Source: CALAED01 sp036555725 (GTDB lineage Bacteria; Actinomycetota; Actinomycetes; Streptosporangiales; Streptosporangiaceae). Taken from it: 64,000 nt of DNA. The stretch lies in contig DATBKU010000090.1 of assembly GCA_036555725.1 (NCBI GenBank), forward strand, positions 1-64,000, written 5' to 3'. This document shows, in pieces, positions 1 through 8,999 of the stretch. Within the stretch, counting starts at the first letter, position 1, and each line of letters opens with the position of its first letter. Under the pieces are notes generated by a model. That model saw only the letters and a program-made list of their open reading frames with translations. It searched no databases and was not told the DNA's origin. Position numbers and translations under genes: made by a program.

Positions 1-17
1 CCGAGCGAGGAGCTCGG
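1..17 (-). terminator. possible hairpin terminator after halogenase-like gene
   Basis: A 6-bp perfect stem (CCGAGC / GCTCGG, 5-nt loop) lies 25 bp past the stop of the minus-strand flavoprotein gene. There is no clear T-run and the window edge cuts off the context. Confidence 0.3.
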
Positions 18-42
18 CCCACCACCGTTTTGTCGTGCGCGA

Positions 43-1437
43 TCAGGAGACGGCGACCGAAGGAGCGGGGCTGCGCTCGCCGTGCACGGGGCAGCCGTAC
101 ATCGGCTCGTAGTCGCCGAAAAGCGCCCACGCTTTCTCTTCCCGCAGCCGGTTGAAGAACCTGTTGTCGTCGGTCCAGAAGTCGCCGTTGAGGGCCCGCA
201 CGAGCCACTTGTGCTCGATGCTCTCCTTGGTGTCGAACGGACCGCCGGAGGTGGCCTGCAGCCGTTCCTGGATGCCCCACCAGCCGGCCCCGGCGAGGCG
301 CCGTTCGCCGGCCGGCGGCACCATTTTCATAACGCGGCCGGCCGCGGGATACCGGTTGTCGTAAACCGCGCGGATCAGCCGGTAGTACGTTTCGTACCCG
401 GTCTTGAAGAATCGCTCGTAACGCGCCGCGGCCTCCTCCTCCGGCACGTCGCCCGCCAGGCACAGCATGGACTCTTCGGCCGCTCTTCTGCCGGTGGTGA
501 GGGCGAGCAGCACACCGCCGGAGAACACCGGGTCGGTGAAGCAGCCGGAATCGCCGATGACGAAGTAACCGGGCCCGGCCAGGGTGTCGCAGTGGTATTC
601 GAAGTTGTTCTCGCCGCTGAGCTCGCGTACCGGCTCGGTGCCCTCGAGGCGCTCGCAGATCCGCGGGATCCGCTCCAGGTGCGCGGAGAACACCTCCTCT
701 GGACGGGAGGCGCGGAGGGTGTCGGCCGGAGCCATCGCGCCGATGCTGATGGTGTGCGGCCGGATCGGAATGGCCCACAGCCAGCCGTCGGGATGCAGCC
801 CGAGTTGGATGTCGCCCTCGGTGGCTGGGTTGTTGCGTTCGTCGAGGCCGCCGAAGTGCTTGACGACCGCCGCCATTTTGAGCGTGGCGTCGGTCGTCCG
901 CAGGTTCAGCGTCCGGGCGATGACACCGGCGCGTCCGCTCGCGTCGATAACGAAGCGCGCGGTGGCGCTGTGCTGCTCTCCGTGCCGCTGGTACTGGACG
1001 CCGGCGATGCGCTCGCCCTCGTAGAGCAGGCGGGTGACGCGCGCCTCCTCCAGGACGGTGGCGCCGGGCTCCTCGGCGGCGGTGTCGAGCAGGAGTTTGT
1101 CGAAGGCGGACCGCTCCACGTGGAGGGTCCAGCCGCGGTATCCGTCGCCGATCTGCGCGAGGTCGAGCCGCCGGAAGCTGCCGGCGGTGCCGGTCAGTTC
1201 GATGCCTTTCTTGATGACGAACCCGGCGTCGCAGACCCGCTGCAACAGGCCCAACTGCTCCAGCACGTCGGCGGTGTATGTCAAAAGCGATTCGCCGACG
1301 TGGAATCGCGGAAAGGTCTCCCTTTCCAGTACGAGCACGGAGTGCCCGCCGCGGGCGAGTGTCATCGCGTACGAGGACCCGCTGGGGCCCCCGCCAATGA
1401 CAATCGCATCGTAATCGGTAGTACGGGATTCGGCCAC
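43..1437 (-). CDS. FAD-dependent halogenase-like flavoprotein 1
   Basis: A 464-aa flavoprotein of the flavin-dependent halogenase / tryptophan-halogenase-like group. It has the N-terminal FAD motif IGGGPSGSSYA, the FPRFHVGESLL segment typical of the group, a lysine in GFVIKKGIELT where halogenases keep their catalytic Lys, and WLWAIPI, which fits the WxWxIP signature. The C-terminal helical region GVLLALTTGRRAAEE is conserved in its paralogue at 23982-25304. The start is GTG with AAGGAG nine bases upstream. Family members chlorinate phenolic or pyrrolic substrates, often carrier-bound, but some halogenase-like enzymes do other oxidations. The aromatic polyketide is the probable substrate; the reaction is inference. 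Confidence 0.8.
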   Translation of the reverse strand: MAESRTTDYDAIVIGGGPSGSSYAMTLARGGHSVLVLERETFPRFHVGESLLTYTADVLEQLGLLQRVCDAGFVIKKGIELTGTAGSFRRLDLAQIGDGYRGWTLHVERSAFDKLLLDTAAEEPGATVLEEARVTRLLYEGERIAGVQYQRHGEQHSATARFVIDASGRAGVIARTLNLRTTDATLKMAAVVKHFGGLDERNNPATEGDIQLGLHPDGWLWAIPIRPHTISIGAMAPADTLRASRPEEVFSAHLERIPRICERLEGTEPVRELSGENNFEYHCDTLAGPGYFVIGDSGCFTDPVFSGGVLLALTTGRRAAEESMLCLAGDVPEEEAAARYERFFKTGYETYYRLIRAVYDNRYPAAGRVMKMVPPAGERRLAGAGWWGIQERLQATSGGPFDTKESIEHKWLVRALNGDFWTDDNRFFNRLREEKAWALFGDYEPMYGCPVHGERSPAPSVAVS

Positions 1438-1625
1438 AGAAACTCACTCCTTACGCCTGCACCCAGGCCTGCGGCAATCGTCGTTCCGAAATGGGTCTTG
1501 GCGAAATTATCACGCGGCGCTCTGCAGGCAAACAGGGTCTATGTCCACGCCTTCTGATATTGCGTTTCCGGTCGATGTTGGCGAACGTTAGATGGTAGAT
1601 CGCAACGGCTGAGGGGATTGTTCTG

Positions 1626-2936
1626 ATGGTCGTTTCGGCGGGCCCAGTCGCTCCGGTCGGACCGCACGAGGTCTTAGTTCTGCTGCTCGAGACCGGCCTG
1701 CTGCTGGGATTGGCGCTGCTACTGGGCCGGCTCGGGCAGCGGTGGGGGTTGCCCGCCGTGGTCGGCGAGCTGTGCGCGGGCGTCGTGGCGGGTCCTTCGG
1801 TGCTAGCGCACGTCGCCCCCGGCGTGTCGAGCTGGCTGTTTCCCGCCACCCCCGGCCAGGTGCACATGCTGGACGCGGTGGCACAGCTTGGCGTGCTGCT
1901 GCTCGGCGGAATCACCGGCATGAGCATCGATCTCGGCCTGGTACGCCGGGAGGGCGCCACCGCCGTACGGGTGAGCATGGGCGGGCTGCTCGTGCCGCTC
2001 GCGATGGGCGTCGCGATCGGGTTCGCGCTGCCGTCCGCCCTGCTCGGCCAGGGTACGGACCGTGCCGTGTTCGCCTGCTTCATCGGCGTGGCGCTGTGCG
2101 TCAGCGCGATCCCGGTCATCGCCAAGACCCTGCTGGACATGCGGTTGATGCACCGCGACATCGGCCAGTTGATCATCAGTGCGTCCGCCATCGACGACGT
2201 CGTCGGCTGGCTGCTGCTGTCGATCGTGGCGGCGCTGGCCACCAGCGGGATCCGAGCGGGCGAGGTGGCGCTGTCCGTTGCCTATCTCGCCGCGGTGATC
2301 GTGTTCGCCTGCACGATCGGGCGGTTCGTCGTCGGTACGTCGCTGCGGCTGGCGGCCCGGTCTGAGGACGCGGGGGTGACCGTCGCGGTCGCCGTGCTGC
2401 TGGTGCTGCTGGCGGCCGCCGGTACGCAGGCCCTGCACATGGAGGCGATCGTGGGGGCGTTCTTCTGCGGTGTCCTCATCGGCTCGTCGGGCCGGCTGGA
2501 TCGCACGCGGCTGACGCCGCTGCGCACCCTTGTCATGACCGTGCTCGCCCCGCTCTTCTTCGCCACGGCCGGCCTGCGCATGGACCTCACCACGCTGGCG
2601 CGGCCGGTGGTGCTGATCTCCGCGATCCTGGTGCTGCTGGTCGCCGTTAGCGGCAAGTTCGCCGGGGTGTACGCCGGGGCGCGGGCGAGCCGGCTCGGCA
2701 ACTGGGACGCGCTGGCGCTGGGCGCCGGCCTGAACTCGCGCGGGGTCATCCAATTGATCATCGCGATGGTCGGGCTGCGGCTCGGCGTGCTGACGACGGA
2801 GATGTACACAATCGTCGTCCTGGTGGCGATCGCTACGTCGCTGATGGCGCCGCCGTTGCTGCGGCACGCGGTGCGCCGCGGCCAGGACACCAGCCCGGAA
2901 GAGGTGGCGCGCGAAAAGGCCCTCGCCATCGGCTGA
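1626..2936 (+). CDS. CPA2-family cation/proton antiporter (Na+/H+ exchanger domain)
   Basis: A 436-aa membrane protein with about 12 hydrophobic segments and family features such as the early G-x-P-A-V-V-G-E-L segment and charged residues inside helices (SASAIDDVVGWLLLS). It lacks the C-terminal TrkA-N domain of full KefB-type transporters. It would exchange Na+ or K+ for H+ at the cytoplasmic membrane. GAGGGG lies upstream of the ATG. It is divergent from the halogenase-like gene and precedes the PKS operon, so a role in self-protection or export of the metabolite is plausible but unproven. Confidence 0.85.
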   Translation: MVVSAGPVAPVGPHEVLVLLLETGLLLGLALLLGRLGQRWGLPAVVGELCAGVVAGPSVLAHVAPGVSSWLFPATPGQVHMLDAVAQLGVLLLGGITGMSIDLGLVRREGATAVRVSMGGLLVPLAMGVAIGFALPSALLGQGTDRAVFACFIGVALCVSAIPVIAKTLLDMRLMHRDIGQLIISASAIDDVVGWLLLSIVAALATSGIRAGEVALSVAYLAAVIVFACTIGRFVVGTSLRLAARSEDAGVTVAVAVLLVLLAAAGTQALHMEAIVGAFFCGVLIGSSGRLDRTRLTPLRTLVMTVLAPLFFATAGLRMDLTTLARPVVLISAILVLLVAVSGKFAGVYAGARASRLGNWDALALGAGLNSRGVIQLIIAMVGLRLGVLTTEMYTIVVLVAIATSLMAPPLLRHAVRRGQDTSPEEVAREKALAIG

Positions 2937-2944
2937 GCCGTCGC

Positions 2945-2977
2945 GTTCAACTGCGGTGTTTCCGCGGTTGCACGCCC
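2945..2977 (+). repeat. 33-bp intergenic motif, copy 1
   Basis: First of three near-identical 33-bp elements in the cluster (others at 15861 and 23885), all in plus orientation. It opens with GTTCAAC, has the imperfect inverted core CTGCGG-N5-CCGCGG and closes with TTGCACGCCC. It starts 8 bp after the antiporter stop and 198 bp before the O-methyltransferase-like start. It may be an operator or a dispersed repeat. Confidence 0.7.
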
Positions 2978-3142
2978 ACCTTTGATTGTCACCGCAGGTG
3001 CCGTTAATTGTCCTGGCCGATATCGCTTTCCGCCGTGCATTGGCCGGAGTTGTCGCTACGTACCGGCCGTCCTAGGCTCGGCCGGGAAGTCAGTATTTCC
3101 GGGGATTGATGTGTCCATCGGCCCTAGGGAAAGGAATTTCGC

Positions 3143-4240
3143 ATGCCCGCGTCGTCCACCGCGAAGGTGCCACCCGCCAGAGTCGTCCGCGCCGTCGAAG
3201 GCACGCGCGCGAAAATACAACGGCTGAACCAATTGATCGTGCCCGCCCCGCTCGCCCTGGTCGAGATGATCCTGGGCTCGATGATCACTCAGGGGATTTA
3301 TGTCGCCGCCGAGCTCGGTATCGCCGACGCCATCGGCGACGAGTCGCTGACGGCCGAGGAAATAGCGCGGCGGGTCGGTGCGGACCCCGAGGCGACCTAT
3401 CGGCTGCTGCGCATGCTCGCCAGCTATTCGATATTCGCCGAGGGCGACGACGGCCGGTTCGAGTTGACCCCGATGGCTGAGGCGCTGCGCGAGGACGCAC
3501 CGATCTCGATGCGCGGCATCGCCCGGTTGATGGGCCACCCGACGCACTGGGAGGACTGGGCGCACCTGGTGGATTCGATCCGGACCGGTGAGCCGAGCCT
3601 GCCGAAGCTGCGCGGCATGGGCGCCTTCGAGTACCTCGCGGCCAACCCCGAATACGGCGCGATCTTCAACGCCGGCATGGGCAACCTCTCGGCGCTGGAA
3701 ACCGACCCCGTGGCGGCCGCGTACGACTTCAGCGGCTGCGGCACCATCGTTGACGTCGGCGGCGGTGGCGGCGCCCTGCTCGCCGCGATCCTGCAGCGGG
3801 TGGGCGACGCGCGCGGCATCCTCTTCGACGAGCGGGCCGTCGCCTCGGGCGCCGAGGCGACGCTCAAGGAGGCCGGCGTCGCCGAGCGGTGCTCGATCGA
3901 AGGCGGCGGCCTCTTCGACCCGGTTCCGCCGGGCGGCGACGCGTACCTCCTCAAGCACATCGTGCACGACTGGCCGGAGCCGAAGGCCCTGGAGATTCTC
4001 CGGAATGTCCGCGAGGGCATCGCCCCCGACGGCAGATTGCTGCTGATGGAATTCGTCATTCCGGACGGGAAGACGCAGCACATCGGCAAGCTCGTCGACC
4101 TGTGGCTGCTGCTTTTGGTCGGTGGCCGGGATCGTACGAGAGCGCAATATTCCGAACTGCTGAGTAAGGCCGGATTCCGGCTCGACCGAGTGGTGCAGAC
4201 CGCGGCTCCCGTTTCGATCATCGAGGCGCGGCCCGAGTGA
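3143..4240 (+). CDS. O-methyltransferase-fold protein, candidate hydrazine-transfer enzyme
   Basis: A 365-aa protein of the plant/actinomycete O-methyltransferase family (dimerisation domain about residues 20-130, Rossmann domain about 180-350). The SAM loop is intact (VDVGGGGGALL), the His-Asp catalytic segment is present (LLKHIVHDW) and the usual GGRxRT segment is kept (VGGRDRT). It is first in the PKS operon, with AAGGAA upstream. In kinamycin biosynthesis an enzyme of this fold (AlpH) is reported to attach glutamylhydrazine to the polyketide without SAM. With a hydrazine cassette in this cluster, that is a credible alternative to ordinary O-methylation. The sequence alone does not decide between the two. 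Confidence 0.8.
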   Translation: MPASSTAKVPPARVVRAVEGTRAKIQRLNQLIVPAPLALVEMILGSMITQGIYVAAELGIADAIGDESLTAEEIARRVGADPEATYRLLRMLASYSIFAEGDDGRFELTPMAEALREDAPISMRGIARLMGHPTHWEDWAHLVDSIRTGEPSLPKLRGMGAFEYLAANPEYGAIFNAGMGNLSALETDPVAAAYDFSGCGTIVDVGGGGGALLAAILQRVGDARGILFDERAVASGAEATLKEAGVAERCSIEGGGLFDPVPPGGDAYLLKHIVHDWPEPKALEILRNVREGIAPDGRLLLMEFVIPDGKTQHIGKLVDLWLLLLVGGRDRTRAQYSELLSKAGFRLDRVVQTAAPVSIIEARPE

Positions 4241-4295
4241 CCGATTGCCGCCTAACCCGAGGCTCGATAATCTGCCCACCGAAAGGGTAGTGAAA

Positions 4296-5771
4296 ATGGA
4301 GAAAACGTCAGTCATCATTGTCGGCGCCGGCCCGGTCGGCCTAATGCTCGCCGGTGAGCTCCGGCTTGGCGGCGTGGACGTCGTCGTCTACGAGCAACGC
4401 CTGATGCCCAGCGGAGAATCGCGGGGTCTCGGCTTCACCGCACGTGCGACAGAGGTATTCGAACAGCGCGGGCTGCTGGCCCGGTTCGGCGAGGTCGAGT
4501 CAGGTCGCCAGGGCCATTTCGGCGGAATCCCGATGGACTTCGGCGTGCTCGAAGGCTCGCATTTCGGCGTCCGCGGCGTGCCGCAGTACCGCATCGAGCA
4601 GATGCTGGAGGGCTGGGTACGCGAGCAAGGCGCGTCGGTGCGCCGCGGCTATGAGGTCGTCGACCTCACCGCGGCCCCGGACGGCGTCGTCGTCACGGTC
4701 GAGGGGCCCGAAGGGCTCGCCCGGCACGCGGCCGACTACCTCGTCGGATGCGACGGCGGGCGGAGCACCGTTCGCCAGCTGGGCGGTTTCGACTTCCCCG
4801 GCTCCGACGCCACTCGCGAGATGTACCTCGCCGACGTGGTCGGGCGGCAGATCCGCCCTCGCTTCATCGGCGAACGGGTGGCGGGCGGCATGGTCATGTC
4901 GGCCCCGCTCGAGGACGGCGTCGACCGCATCATCGTCTGCGAGAACGGCACGCCGCCGCCCGGCACCGGTCGGGAGGTCGAGTTCACCGAGGTCGCCGAC
5001 GCCTGGCAGCGCCTCACCGGCGAGTCCCTGCACGACGCCGAGATCCGCTGGGTAAGCGCCTTCACCGACGCCACCCGTCAGGTCACCGAGTACCGCCGGG
5101 GCCGCGTGCTGCTCGCCGGCGACGCGGCGCACATCCACCTGCCGGCCGGGGGACAGGGGCTCAGCGTTGGCGTCCAGGACGCCGCGAACCTCGGCTGGAA
5201 GCTGGCCGCCACGGCGAACGGCTGGGCTCCCGACGGCCTGCTCGACAGCTACCACGACGAACGGCACCCGGTGGGCGCCCGCGTCCTGCGCAACACGCTG
5301 GCGCAGGGGATCCTCTACCTCAGCGGCGCCGAGATCGAGCCGCTGCGTGCCGTGATGACCGAGCTCATGGCGATCCCCGAGGTCGGTCGTCATCTGTCCG
5401 GCATGGTGAGCGGCCTCGACATCCGCTACGACATGGGCGAGTCCGGGCCGCCGCCGCTCGGCATGCGCATGCCCGACCGCGAACTGGAGCTCGCGAACGG
5501 CGGCCGTACCCGGGTGGCCGAGCTGCTGCACCGCGCGCGGGGGGTACTGGTCGGCTCCGACGCTCCCGCCGAAGCGACCGGATGGGCCGACCGCGTCGAC
5601 GTGGTCCAGACGGCCCCGGGCGACGACGTGCGCCCGGTCCTGATCCGGCCCGACGGGTACGTCGCCTGGATCGGCCCGGACAGCGGCGACCTGGCCGGGG
5701 CCCTCCAGCGGTGGTTCGGCGCGGCCCAGCCCGTCGCCGCACCGGCGGCATCGCTGGCGTCCGCCTCATAA
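4296..5771 (+). CDS. FAD-dependent aromatic polyketide hydroxylase 1
   Basis: A 491-aa group A flavoprotein hydroxylase of the PgaE/UrdE/JadH type. It has GxGxxG (IIVGAGPVGLMLAGEL), the middle DG motif (VGCDGGRST) and the GD motif (LLAGDAAHIHLPAGGQG), then a thioredoxin-like C-terminal domain. Such enzymes use NADPH and O2 to hydroxylate or oxidatively rearrange angucyclinones. I chose the start at KMEKTSVI, preceded by AAAGGG; an in-frame start at 4245 is possible. Its paralogue closes the operon at 14385-15842. The stop codon lies inside a 15-bp tandem repeat, giving several in-frame TAA codons in a row. Confidence 0.88.
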   Translation: MEKTSVIIVGAGPVGLMLAGELRLGGVDVVVYEQRLMPSGESRGLGFTARATEVFEQRGLLARFGEVESGRQGHFGGIPMDFGVLEGSHFGVRGVPQYRIEQMLEGWVREQGASVRRGYEVVDLTAAPDGVVVTVEGPEGLARHAADYLVGCDGGRSTVRQLGGFDFPGSDATREMYLADVVGRQIRPRFIGERVAGGMVMSAPLEDGVDRIIVCENGTPPPGTGREVEFTEVADAWQRLTGESLHDAEIRWVSAFTDATRQVTEYRRGRVLLAGDAAHIHLPAGGQGLSVGVQDAANLGWKLAATANGWAPDGLLDSYHDERHPVGARVLRNTLAQGILYLSGAEIEPLRAVMTELMAIPEVGRHLSGMVSGLDIRYDMGESGPPPLGMRMPDRELELANGGRTRVAELLHRARGVLVGSDAPAEATGWADRVDVVQTAPGDDVRPVLIRPDGYVAWIGPDSGDLAGALQRWFGAAQPVAAPAASLASAS

Positions 5772-5847
5772 CCGTCCGCCTCGTAACCGTCCGCCTCGTA
5801 ACCGTCCGCCTCGTAACCGTCCGCCTGACAACTGTCCGCCTCAAGGG
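5758..5847 (+). repeat. 15-bp tandem repeat across a gene end
   Basis: Six tandem 15-bp units, four nearly identical (CGTCCGCCTCRTAAC) and the last two degenerate. The first unit contains the stop codon of the hydroxylase gene, so in-frame TAA codons recur every 15 bases. The array ends just before the RBS of the cyclase gene. Confidence 0.95.
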
Positions 5848-5856
5848 GAGGAACAC

Positions 5857-6192
5857 GTGTACAGCACACTGATCGTCGCCCGCATGGAGCCCCAGGACAG
5901 CGGGGCGGTGGCGCGCCTGTTCGAGGACTTCGACCGGGGCGAGATGCCCGGCCTCATGGGGACCAGACGGCGGCAGCTGTTCCACTACCACGGCCTGTAC
6001 TTCCATCTGCAGGACTTCGACGACGAGCAGGGCGGGCAGGCGATCGAGGCCGCCAAGACCAATCCGTCGTTCATCCAGATCAGCGCCGACCTCAAGCAGT
6101 TCATCACGGCGTACGACCCGGCGACGTGGCAGTCGCCCAAGGACGCGATGGCCGAGCGGTTCTACCACTGGGCGGCCGACCAGCGCCGGTAG
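5857..6192 (+). CDS. small aromatic polyketide cyclase (TcmI/JadI type)
   Basis: A 111-aa protein that begins MYSTLIVARM and has the compact ferredoxin-like fold pattern of the polyketide synthesis cyclase family, at the usual length of about 110. These enzymes close the later rings of tetracenomycin- or angucycline-type poly-beta-ketones. The start is GTG with AGGGGAGG upstream, and KS-alpha begins 10 bp after its stop. With the two-domain aromatase downstream, it argues for an angular tetracyclic product. Confidence 0.88.
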   Translation: MYSTLIVARMEPQDSGAVARLFEDFDRGEMPGLMGTRRRQLFHYHGLYFHLQDFDDEQGGQAIEAAKTNPSFIQISADLKQFITAYDPATWQSPKDAMAERFYHWAADQRR

Positions 6193-6202
6193 GGAGGGAG
6201 CA

Positions 6203-7474
6203 ATGTCGCGGCGAGTAGCGATCGCCGGGGTCGGCGTCGTCGCGCCCGGTGGCATCGGCACGAAGGACTACTGGAGCCTGCTCAGCGACGGGCGCACGGC
6301 CACGCGGGCGATCACGTTCTTCGACCCGTCCCCGTTTCGGTCCAAGGTGGCGGCGGAGATCGACTTCGACCCGGCGGCCCACGGGCTGACCCAGCAGGAG
6401 ATCCGCCGGATGGACCGCGCCGTACAGCTCGCCGTCGTCGCGACGCGCGAGGCCATCGCGGACAGCGGGCTCGCCTTCACCGAGACCGACCCGGCCCGGC
6501 TGGGCGTCACCATCGGCACCGCGGTCGGGGCCACCATGGGGCTCGAAGAGGAGTACCGCGTGGTCAGCGACGACGGCCGGCTCAACCTCGTCGACCACAT
6601 GTACGCCGCCCCGCACCTGTACGGGTACCTTGTGCCGAGCTCTTTCGCCCATGAGGTCGCGTGGGAATGTGGCGCCGAGGGCCCGGTCGCCGTGGTTTCC
6701 ACCGGGTGCACGTCGGGCCTCGACTCGGTCGGCCACGCCGGCGAGCTGATCCGCGAGGGCGCCGCCGACATCATGGTCGCCGGGGCCACCGACGCCCCCA
6801 TCTCCCCGATCACCATGGCGTGCTTCGACGCCATCAAGGCGACCACGCCGCGCAACGACGATCCGGAGCACGCCTCCCGGCCGTTCGACGGCACCCGCAA
6901 TGGGTTCGTCCTGGGCGAGGGGTCGGCGGTGTTCGTCCTGGAGGAGTTGGAGCACGCGCGGCGGCGCGGCGCGACCATCTACGGAGAGATCGCCGGTTTC
7001 GGCTCACGCTGCAACGCCTTCCACATGACCGGGCTGCGGCCGGACGGTGTCGAGATGGCGGCGGCCATCGACTGCGCGTTCGACGAGGCGCACGCGAACC
7101 CGGACGACGTCGACTACATCAACGCCCACGGGTCCGGCACCAAACAGAACGACCGGCACGAGACCGCCGCGTTCAAGCGCAGCCTCGGCGAGCACGCCTA
7201 CCGCACGCCGGTCAGCTCGATCAAATCGATGATCGGCCATTCGCTGGGGGCGATCGGCTCGCTGGAGATCGCGGCCTCGGTGCTCGCGATCCAGCACAAC
7301 GCGGTCCCCCCGACGGCCAATCTGCACACCCCCGATCCGGAGTGCGACCTGGACTACGTGCCGTGCGAGGCCAGGGAATGGCGTACCGACACCGTGTTGA
7401 GCGTGGGCAGCGGTTTCGGCGGCTTCCAGAGCGCGATGGTGCTGCGGCGCGCGGACGGCGAGGCGGCGGCATGA
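6203..7474 (+). CDS. type II PKS ketosynthase alpha
   Basis: A 423-aa beta-ketoacyl synthase, the catalytic half of the minimal PKS heterodimer. The active-site Cys169 lies in STGCTSGLDSVG, and the later histidine motifs are present (INAHGSGTKQND and KSMIGHSLGAIGS). It condenses malonyl-ACP units into a poly-beta-ketone. GGAGGGAG precedes the ATG, and its stop overlaps the chain-length-factor start by ATGA, the classical coupled arrangement. Confidence 0.97.
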   Translation: MSRRVAIAGVGVVAPGGIGTKDYWSLLSDGRTATRAITFFDPSPFRSKVAAEIDFDPAAHGLTQQEIRRMDRAVQLAVVATREAIADSGLAFTETDPARLGVTIGTAVGATMGLEEEYRVVSDDGRLNLVDHMYAAPHLYGYLVPSSFAHEVAWECGAEGPVAVVSTGCTSGLDSVGHAGELIREGAADIMVAGATDAPISPITMACFDAIKATTPRNDDPEHASRPFDGTRNGFVLGEGSAVFVLEELEHARRRGATIYGEIAGFGSRCNAFHMTGLRPDGVEMAAAIDCAFDEAHANPDDVDYINAHGSGTKQNDRHETAAFKRSLGEHAYRTPVSSIKSMIGHSLGAIGSLEIAASVLAIQHNAVPPTANLHTPDPECDLDYVPCEAREWRTDTVLSVGSGFGGFQSAMVLRRADGEAAA

Positions 7475-8706
7475 CCGCGGCGGCACCGGTGGTGACCGGC
7501 ATCGGGGTCGTCGCGCCCAACGGGCTGGGCACGTCGGAGTACTGGGCGGCGACCTGTGCCGGCACGTCCGCGATCCGCGAGGTCCGCCGCTTCGACGCCG
7601 CGCAATACCCGAGCCGGCTGGCCGGCGAGGTGACGGACTTCGAGGCCGCGGATCACCTGCCGAGCCGGCTGCTGCCGCAGACCGATCACATGACGCGGCT
7701 CGCCCTGACGGCGGCCGACTGGGCGTTGGCCGACGCCGAGGTCGACCGCGAAACGCTTTCCCCGTTCGACAAGGGCGTCATCACGGCGAGCTCGGCCGGC
7801 GGCTTCGAATTCGGGCAACGGGAGCTGGAAAAGCTCTGGAGCCAGGGCAGCGAATATGTCAGTGCGTACCAGTCGTTCGCCTGGTTCTACGCTGTGAACA
7901 CCGGCCAGATCTCGATCCGGAACGAGCTCAAGGGGCCCAGCGGCGTGCTGGTCACCGATCAGGCGGGCGGGCTCGACGCGATCGCCCAGGCCCGGCGGCA
8001 GCTTCGCCGGGGGAGCAGCCTGATCGTCTCCGGCGGCGTGGACGGCTCGATCTGCCCCTGGGGCTGGGTCGCCCAGCTCACGAGCCGGCGGCTCAGCACG
8101 AGCGACGACCCGGCGACCGCCTACCTCCCCTTCGACGCGCGCGCCGCCGGGCACGTACCGGCCGAGGGCGGCGCGATCCTGATCATGGAAGACGCCGCGG
8201 CCGCGCGGGAGCGGGGCGCCGGGGAGAGCTACGGCGAGATCGCCGGCTATGCCGCGACCTTCGACCCCAAGCCGGGCAGCGGCCGCGAGCCCACGCTGCG
8301 CCGCGCGATCGAGCAGGCCCTGTCGGACGCCGAGATGGACGCCGACGAGGTCGACGTGGTGTTCGCCGACGCGGCGGCGACCCCCGACCTCGACCAGACG
8401 GAGGCCGACGCGATCGCGGCCGTGTTCGGCGAGCGCGCGGTGCCGGTGACCGCACCCAAGACCATGGTCGGCCGGATGTACGCCGGCGCGGCCGCTCTCG
8501 ACGTGGCCGCCGCGCTGCTCGCGATCCGCGACGGCGTGATTCCTCCGACCACGAATGTACGGCCGGCGCGGCGCTATCCGATCGAGATGGTGATCGGCGA
8601 GCCGTGCCGTACGCCCGTGCGCGCGGCGGTCGTTATCGCGCGCGGCCATGGCGGGTTCAACTCCGTCGTGGTCGTCAGGGCAGTCAATCGCAAAGAAGAA
8701 AGGTAA
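7471..8706 (+). CDS. type II PKS chain-length factor (KS-beta)
   Basis: A 411-aa KS-like partner in which the nucleophile is replaced by Gln164 (VTDQAGGLDAI), the hallmark of chain-length factors. It pairs with KS-alpha, sets chain length and supports decarboxylative priming. Start and stop coordinates couple it to KS-alpha upstream and to ACP downstream (4-bp gap). Confidence 0.97.
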   Translation: MTAAAPVVTGIGVVAPNGLGTSEYWAATCAGTSAIREVRRFDAAQYPSRLAGEVTDFEAADHLPSRLLPQTDHMTRLALTAADWALADAEVDRETLSPFDKGVITASSAGGFEFGQRELEKLWSQGSEYVSAYQSFAWFYAVNTGQISIRNELKGPSGVLVTDQAGGLDAIAQARRQLRRGSSLIVSGGVDGSICPWGWVAQLTSRRLSTSDDPATAYLPFDARAAGHVPAEGGAILIMEDAAAARERGAGESYGEIAGYAATFDPKPGSGREPTLRRAIEQALSDAEMDADEVDVVFADAAATPDLDQTEADAIAAVFGERAVPVTAPKTMVGRMYAGAAALDVAAALLAIRDGVIPPTTNVRPARRYPIEMVIGEPCRTPVRAAVVIARGHGGFNSVVVVRAVNRKEER

Positions 8707-8710
8707 AGAA

Positions 8711-8959
8711 ATGTTGCATCAGAGCATCGAGCTGCAGGACCTGCGCCGGCTTCTCCAGGAGAGCGCCGGCACCGAGCAGGGCGTCGACATCGACGGGGAA
8801 ATCCTCGACACCGAATTCGACGACCTCGGCTACGACTCGCTCGCGCTGATGGAAACCGCGGCGAAGATCACCCAGGAGTACGGCATTCCGATCGACGAGG
8901 ACGCGTTAGCCGTGGCCACCACGCCGCGCCTGCTGCTCAACCTCGTGAATTCGGGTTGA
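8711..8959 (+). CDS. type II PKS acyl carrier protein
   Basis: An 82-aa ACP with the phosphopantetheine attachment site Ser43 in LGYDSLALMET. It carries the growing polyketide between KS-alpha/CLF, ketoreductase and cyclases. AAAGG lies upstream of the ATG. No phosphopantetheinyl transferase is encoded in this window, so activation must come from elsewhere in the genome. Confidence 0.96.
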   Translation: MLHQSIELQDLRRLLQESAGTEQGVDIDGEILDTEFDDLGYDSLALMETAAKITQEYGIPIDEDALAVATTPRLLLNLVNSG

Positions 8960-8999
8960 CCAACGGACCACTCCGAGTGGAGCAGAGGAGGCCGGCGCG

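Noticed and set aside
82..1557. Long plus-strand ORF (491 aa) opposite halogenase-like gene 1
   Set aside because: It is an antisense shadow: Gly/Val/Arg-rich with no family motif, while the minus frame carries clear FAD and halogenase signatures.
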